Origin: Galdieria sulphuraria | Lineage: Eukaryota > Rhodophyta > Bangiophyceae > Galdieriales > Galdieriaceae | Reading direction: 5' to 3' | Length of the DNA stretch: 64,000 bases | NCBI RefSeq assembly: GCF_000341285.1 | Contig: NW_005178471.1 | Location: forward strand, 78,074-142,073 | Part shown: in pieces, positions 61,959-64,000 of the stretch | Layout: each line of letters opens with the position of its first letter | How positions within the stretch are numbered: the stretch's first letter is position 1 | Translations under genes and position numbers: made by a program | The notes under the pieces: model-generated | Database searches by the model: none | Seen by the model: only the letters and a program-made list of their open reading frames with translations | Told to the model about the DNA's origin: nothing

Positions 61959-63112
61959 TTAACTCTCGTCATGAAATTCTACTTCAAGGTCATTTCCATA
62001 CCCTTCTATATTTCTTTTAAGCATGTCTCCTATTCGAAAATTGTTTTCCTTCAAAATGTTGGATGTAATTTTTCTCATTTCAACGCAGACTTGTTTAGTA
62101 ATCAACGAGACTTGTTCCTTGACTAAAGATTCCGCATCGCTTCGGATGTGGATGTTACGTTCTACGAACTGTTTGATGGATTCGGTTGTATGCGCCAGAT
62201 TTTCGAGCTTCTCTAAACTTTGTTCAAGGTCTTTGTCGACTATATCTTGCTTCTCTACTGCATCTTTTGCGTCTCCAAACAAAGTCTCCGTCTTTCCGAC
62301 AAGCCTATTCAGCTGCTCCTGGTAATTAGCAAAAGATAATACACCTGTTGTTTTCCTCCTTTCTCTGTTTTTGGAGGATTCTTGCAAATTAGTAAAGTTT
62401 CGTTCAATCCTTTCAACTCGCTTTTCCCAGTCGTATTCATTCCAATTGTTGTCTTCGACACATACAGGAGCAACCAAAGATTTGTTGCTTTCTTTATCCT
62501 GTTTCCGGTTTCTGCTATAAACAATTGCTGCCAGTTCTTCTTCAAGTCGAGCAGACGTATTCATACAAGTTGTCATTTGTTGCTCCAATTTTCTTCTGCG
62601 TTTCATTTGTTCTATAATTCGATTATCCAAGCTCTCCAACTTTTTGCCAATAAAGGTTATTACTATTTTCCTTATGTTACAATGAGACTTACCTCAGCTT
62701 CAAAGCGTTGCAAATAAAATTCGTAAACCTTTGAAAAGTCTCTAAACCTGTTTTCTACAGCTTGAACCACACGATGTTTCAATACAAGGTCAACTGATCC
62801 GATTCCGTCAGACCTGGTAGAGCTGTTGACATTTTCGTCTAGTCCAGCATTTTGAATAATAGCATTTTCCACTCTCCCCTTATTATCTTGGTCTTTGAGC
62901 GAGTCATTCTGTTTTTGTGTCGAATCAACCTTCAAGGCTGAACTTGAACCTCGTGGTTTCCAAGTAGTAGCGTTGGACTTCATTTTCCAAATATTCGAAG
63001 GATGTACAGTTATTTTGTATAAATTTCTATCGTTATTGTCAACTTTCGTTGCAGTTGGTGTACCTCTTCTGGATTGGGATACAAAGCCATATGGACGTTT
63101 TCCTCCAGCCAT
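61959..63112 (-). CDS. Coiled-coil protein, unrecognised
   Basis: Two exons (63112-62693, 62639-61959) give 366 aa. The N-terminus is basic (MAGGKRPYGFVSQSRRG), with a low-complexity middle rich in Ser, Asn and Asp. From about residue 125 it is a long charged coiled coil running to the end (for example RIIEQMKRRRKLEQQMTTCM and ESLVKEQVSLITKQVCVEM). No catalytic motif is seen. It could be a cytoskeletal, spliceosomal or transport scaffold. The exon junction keeps phase 0 (QRFEAE|LESLDN). Confidence 0.7.
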
Positions 63113-63589
63113 ATTCGAAACAACTCCAATGGCATTCTATCAAATCAAAATGCATTTTGTGGAAGAAGCATTTTTAGAAACTTTTTTCGGCTCGCAGAGT
63201 GTCGACTATCGATTGCAAGCTTACCACCAGTCTCTTTTATAGCATAATAGGAAAATTTCGTATATATTCTTTCTCATTTTCGAATTTGATCATGTTGATC
63301 CTTACTACTTGCATAAAGAAATATTAACTGTTGTATGAATATAGTTTATTTCCTGAGTTTGAAAGCAGCCCTGTTTGAGTCAAACATGATTGGAAAGATA
63401 TCGATATTTCTTATACAGACTCCAAAGTCAACTGTTTACTTAACAGATAAGCAATGAAAGAGAAAACCATCATTCTTGTCTTACCATTATCTCTAAGAAC
63501 TTCTCTTCTTACCAAAACGAATGAACAATTGAAGACGCAGCAATGAAGATTCCTACTTTTATTTGGATTGGTTGAATTTCTTTCCTGTC
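63113..63589. other. Divergent spacer
   Basis: About 480 bp between the coiled-coil gene and SNRPG, with no gene-like frame. It presumably contains both promoters. Confidence 0.4.
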
Positions 63590-63924
63590 ATGGCAAAGTA
63601 TTTACCGGATATGAAAAGACTTATGGATAGGAAAGTTTCTGGTATGATCTACTTACTTTCTTAGCGTTTTCTTAACTATTCTACTAGTCCAATTGAACGG
63701 AAACCGCAAAGTGGAAGGAGTCCTCCGTGGTTATGACCAGTTTATGAATATCGTGTTGGAAGATTGCGTCGAGAAACTGGGGCCTATGAACGACAAGGAA
63801 ATTGGCACTGTGGTAAGTTCTCTCTCCTATAAGATATACATACGTATATATTCCTAATCATTATGACGAGGTTGTTCGAGGGAATAGCGTATTTATTCTT
63901 GAAGTTCTAGAAAGAGCAACGTGA
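63590..63924 (+). CDS. SNRPG: Small nuclear ribonucleoprotein G (Sm-G)
   Basis: Three exons (63590-63641, 63688-63812, 63871-63924) join to 76 aa. The Sm1 motif is VQLNGNRKVEGVLRGYDQFM followed by NIVLEDCVEKLG; Sm2 is VVRGNSVFILEVLERA. It is a ring subunit of the spliceosomal U1, U2, U4 and U5 snRNPs. Length and every junction match SNRPG from animals and plants (about 76 aa). Confidence 0.97.
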
Positions 63925-63941
63925 CCCCTACCATTCCCAGA

Positions 63942-63956
63942 ATATATATATATATA
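63942..63956. repeat. Short (AT)n run
   Basis: An AT dinucleotide run of about 15 bp just after the SNRPG stop codon. Confidence 0.8.
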
Positions 63957-64000
63957 CTGGTCTTTCTAGGGATTTTAAACCTTGGTTTCAAAAACCCTAT

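Overview
The window is nuclear DNA of a compact, intron-bearing unicellular eukaryote. It best fits a cyanidiophycean red alga, most likely Galdieria sulphuraria or a close relative. The evidence is very short GT-AG introns (mostly 46-62 nt), AT-rich intergenic DNA, tight gene packing on both strands, a pair of sarcosine/dimethylglycine methyltransferases of the kind known from Galdieria, and eukaryotic core genes (beta-tubulin, MCM4, RPL35, valyl-tRNA synthetase, SNRPG). The species is an inference; nothing here was searched against a database.

Layout. 0-7.3 kb: 5'-truncated CPBP membrane protease, an MDR dehydrogenase-like protein without the usual zinc ligands, a four-exon R2R3-MYB factor on the minus strand, two divergent SDMT genes, and a four-exon MPC1. 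7.4-12.5 kb: DnaJ and RPL35 head to head, a bacterial-type cystathionine beta-lyase with an organelle-like leader, and an ODR4-like membrane protein. 13.3-14.0 kb: a secreted tyrosine-rich protein with a duplicated cysteine module. 16-23 kb: beta-tubulin and a seven-exon MCM4, separated by a long gene-free interval, with an E2F-like site just upstream of MCM4. 24-28 kb: two almost identical AceTr/GPR1-FUN34-YaaH transporters flanking a small membrane protein, then a four-TM protein. 28-37.6 kb: a P4-ATPase flippase directly downstream of valyl-tRNA synthetase. 37.8-45 kb: a long coiled-coil protein, a Gfo/Idh/MocA oxidoreductase, an unknown multi-pass protein, and a TRIC-like channel overlapping it. 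45-51 kb: a 1400-aa ankyrin/coiled-coil protein directly after an importin-alpha-like ARM protein. 51.7-60.5 kb: a very dense plus-strand run (novel Tyr-repeat protein, NCA2, CSN8, Gemin6-like, PAM18, SAC1), then tRNA-Thr(CGU) and a B12D/MLRQ-type small protein. 61-64 kb: an AT-rich gene-poor block, a coiled-coil protein and SNRPG.

Functional links. Several products are mitochondrial: MPC1 (pyruvate entry), PAM18 (import motor), NCA2 (outer membrane) and the B12D/MLRQ protein (complex I/IV-associated family). Gemin6 and SNRPG both belong to Sm-ring assembly. SDMTs make the osmolyte glycine betaine. P4-ATPase, SAC1 and TRIC act on endomembrane lipids and ions.

Most exon boundaries were read by eye from GT/AG sites and confirmed by reading frame and family conservation. 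I traced only part of the valyl-tRNA synthetase exon set. The most unusual items are the cysteine/tyrosine module protein (13.3-14.0 kb), the degenerate Tyr-repeat protein (51.8-53.0 kb), a Gemin6 homologue overlapping CSN8, start-codon-only first exons in NCA2 and PAM18, and the conversion-like mosaic of the two transporters.
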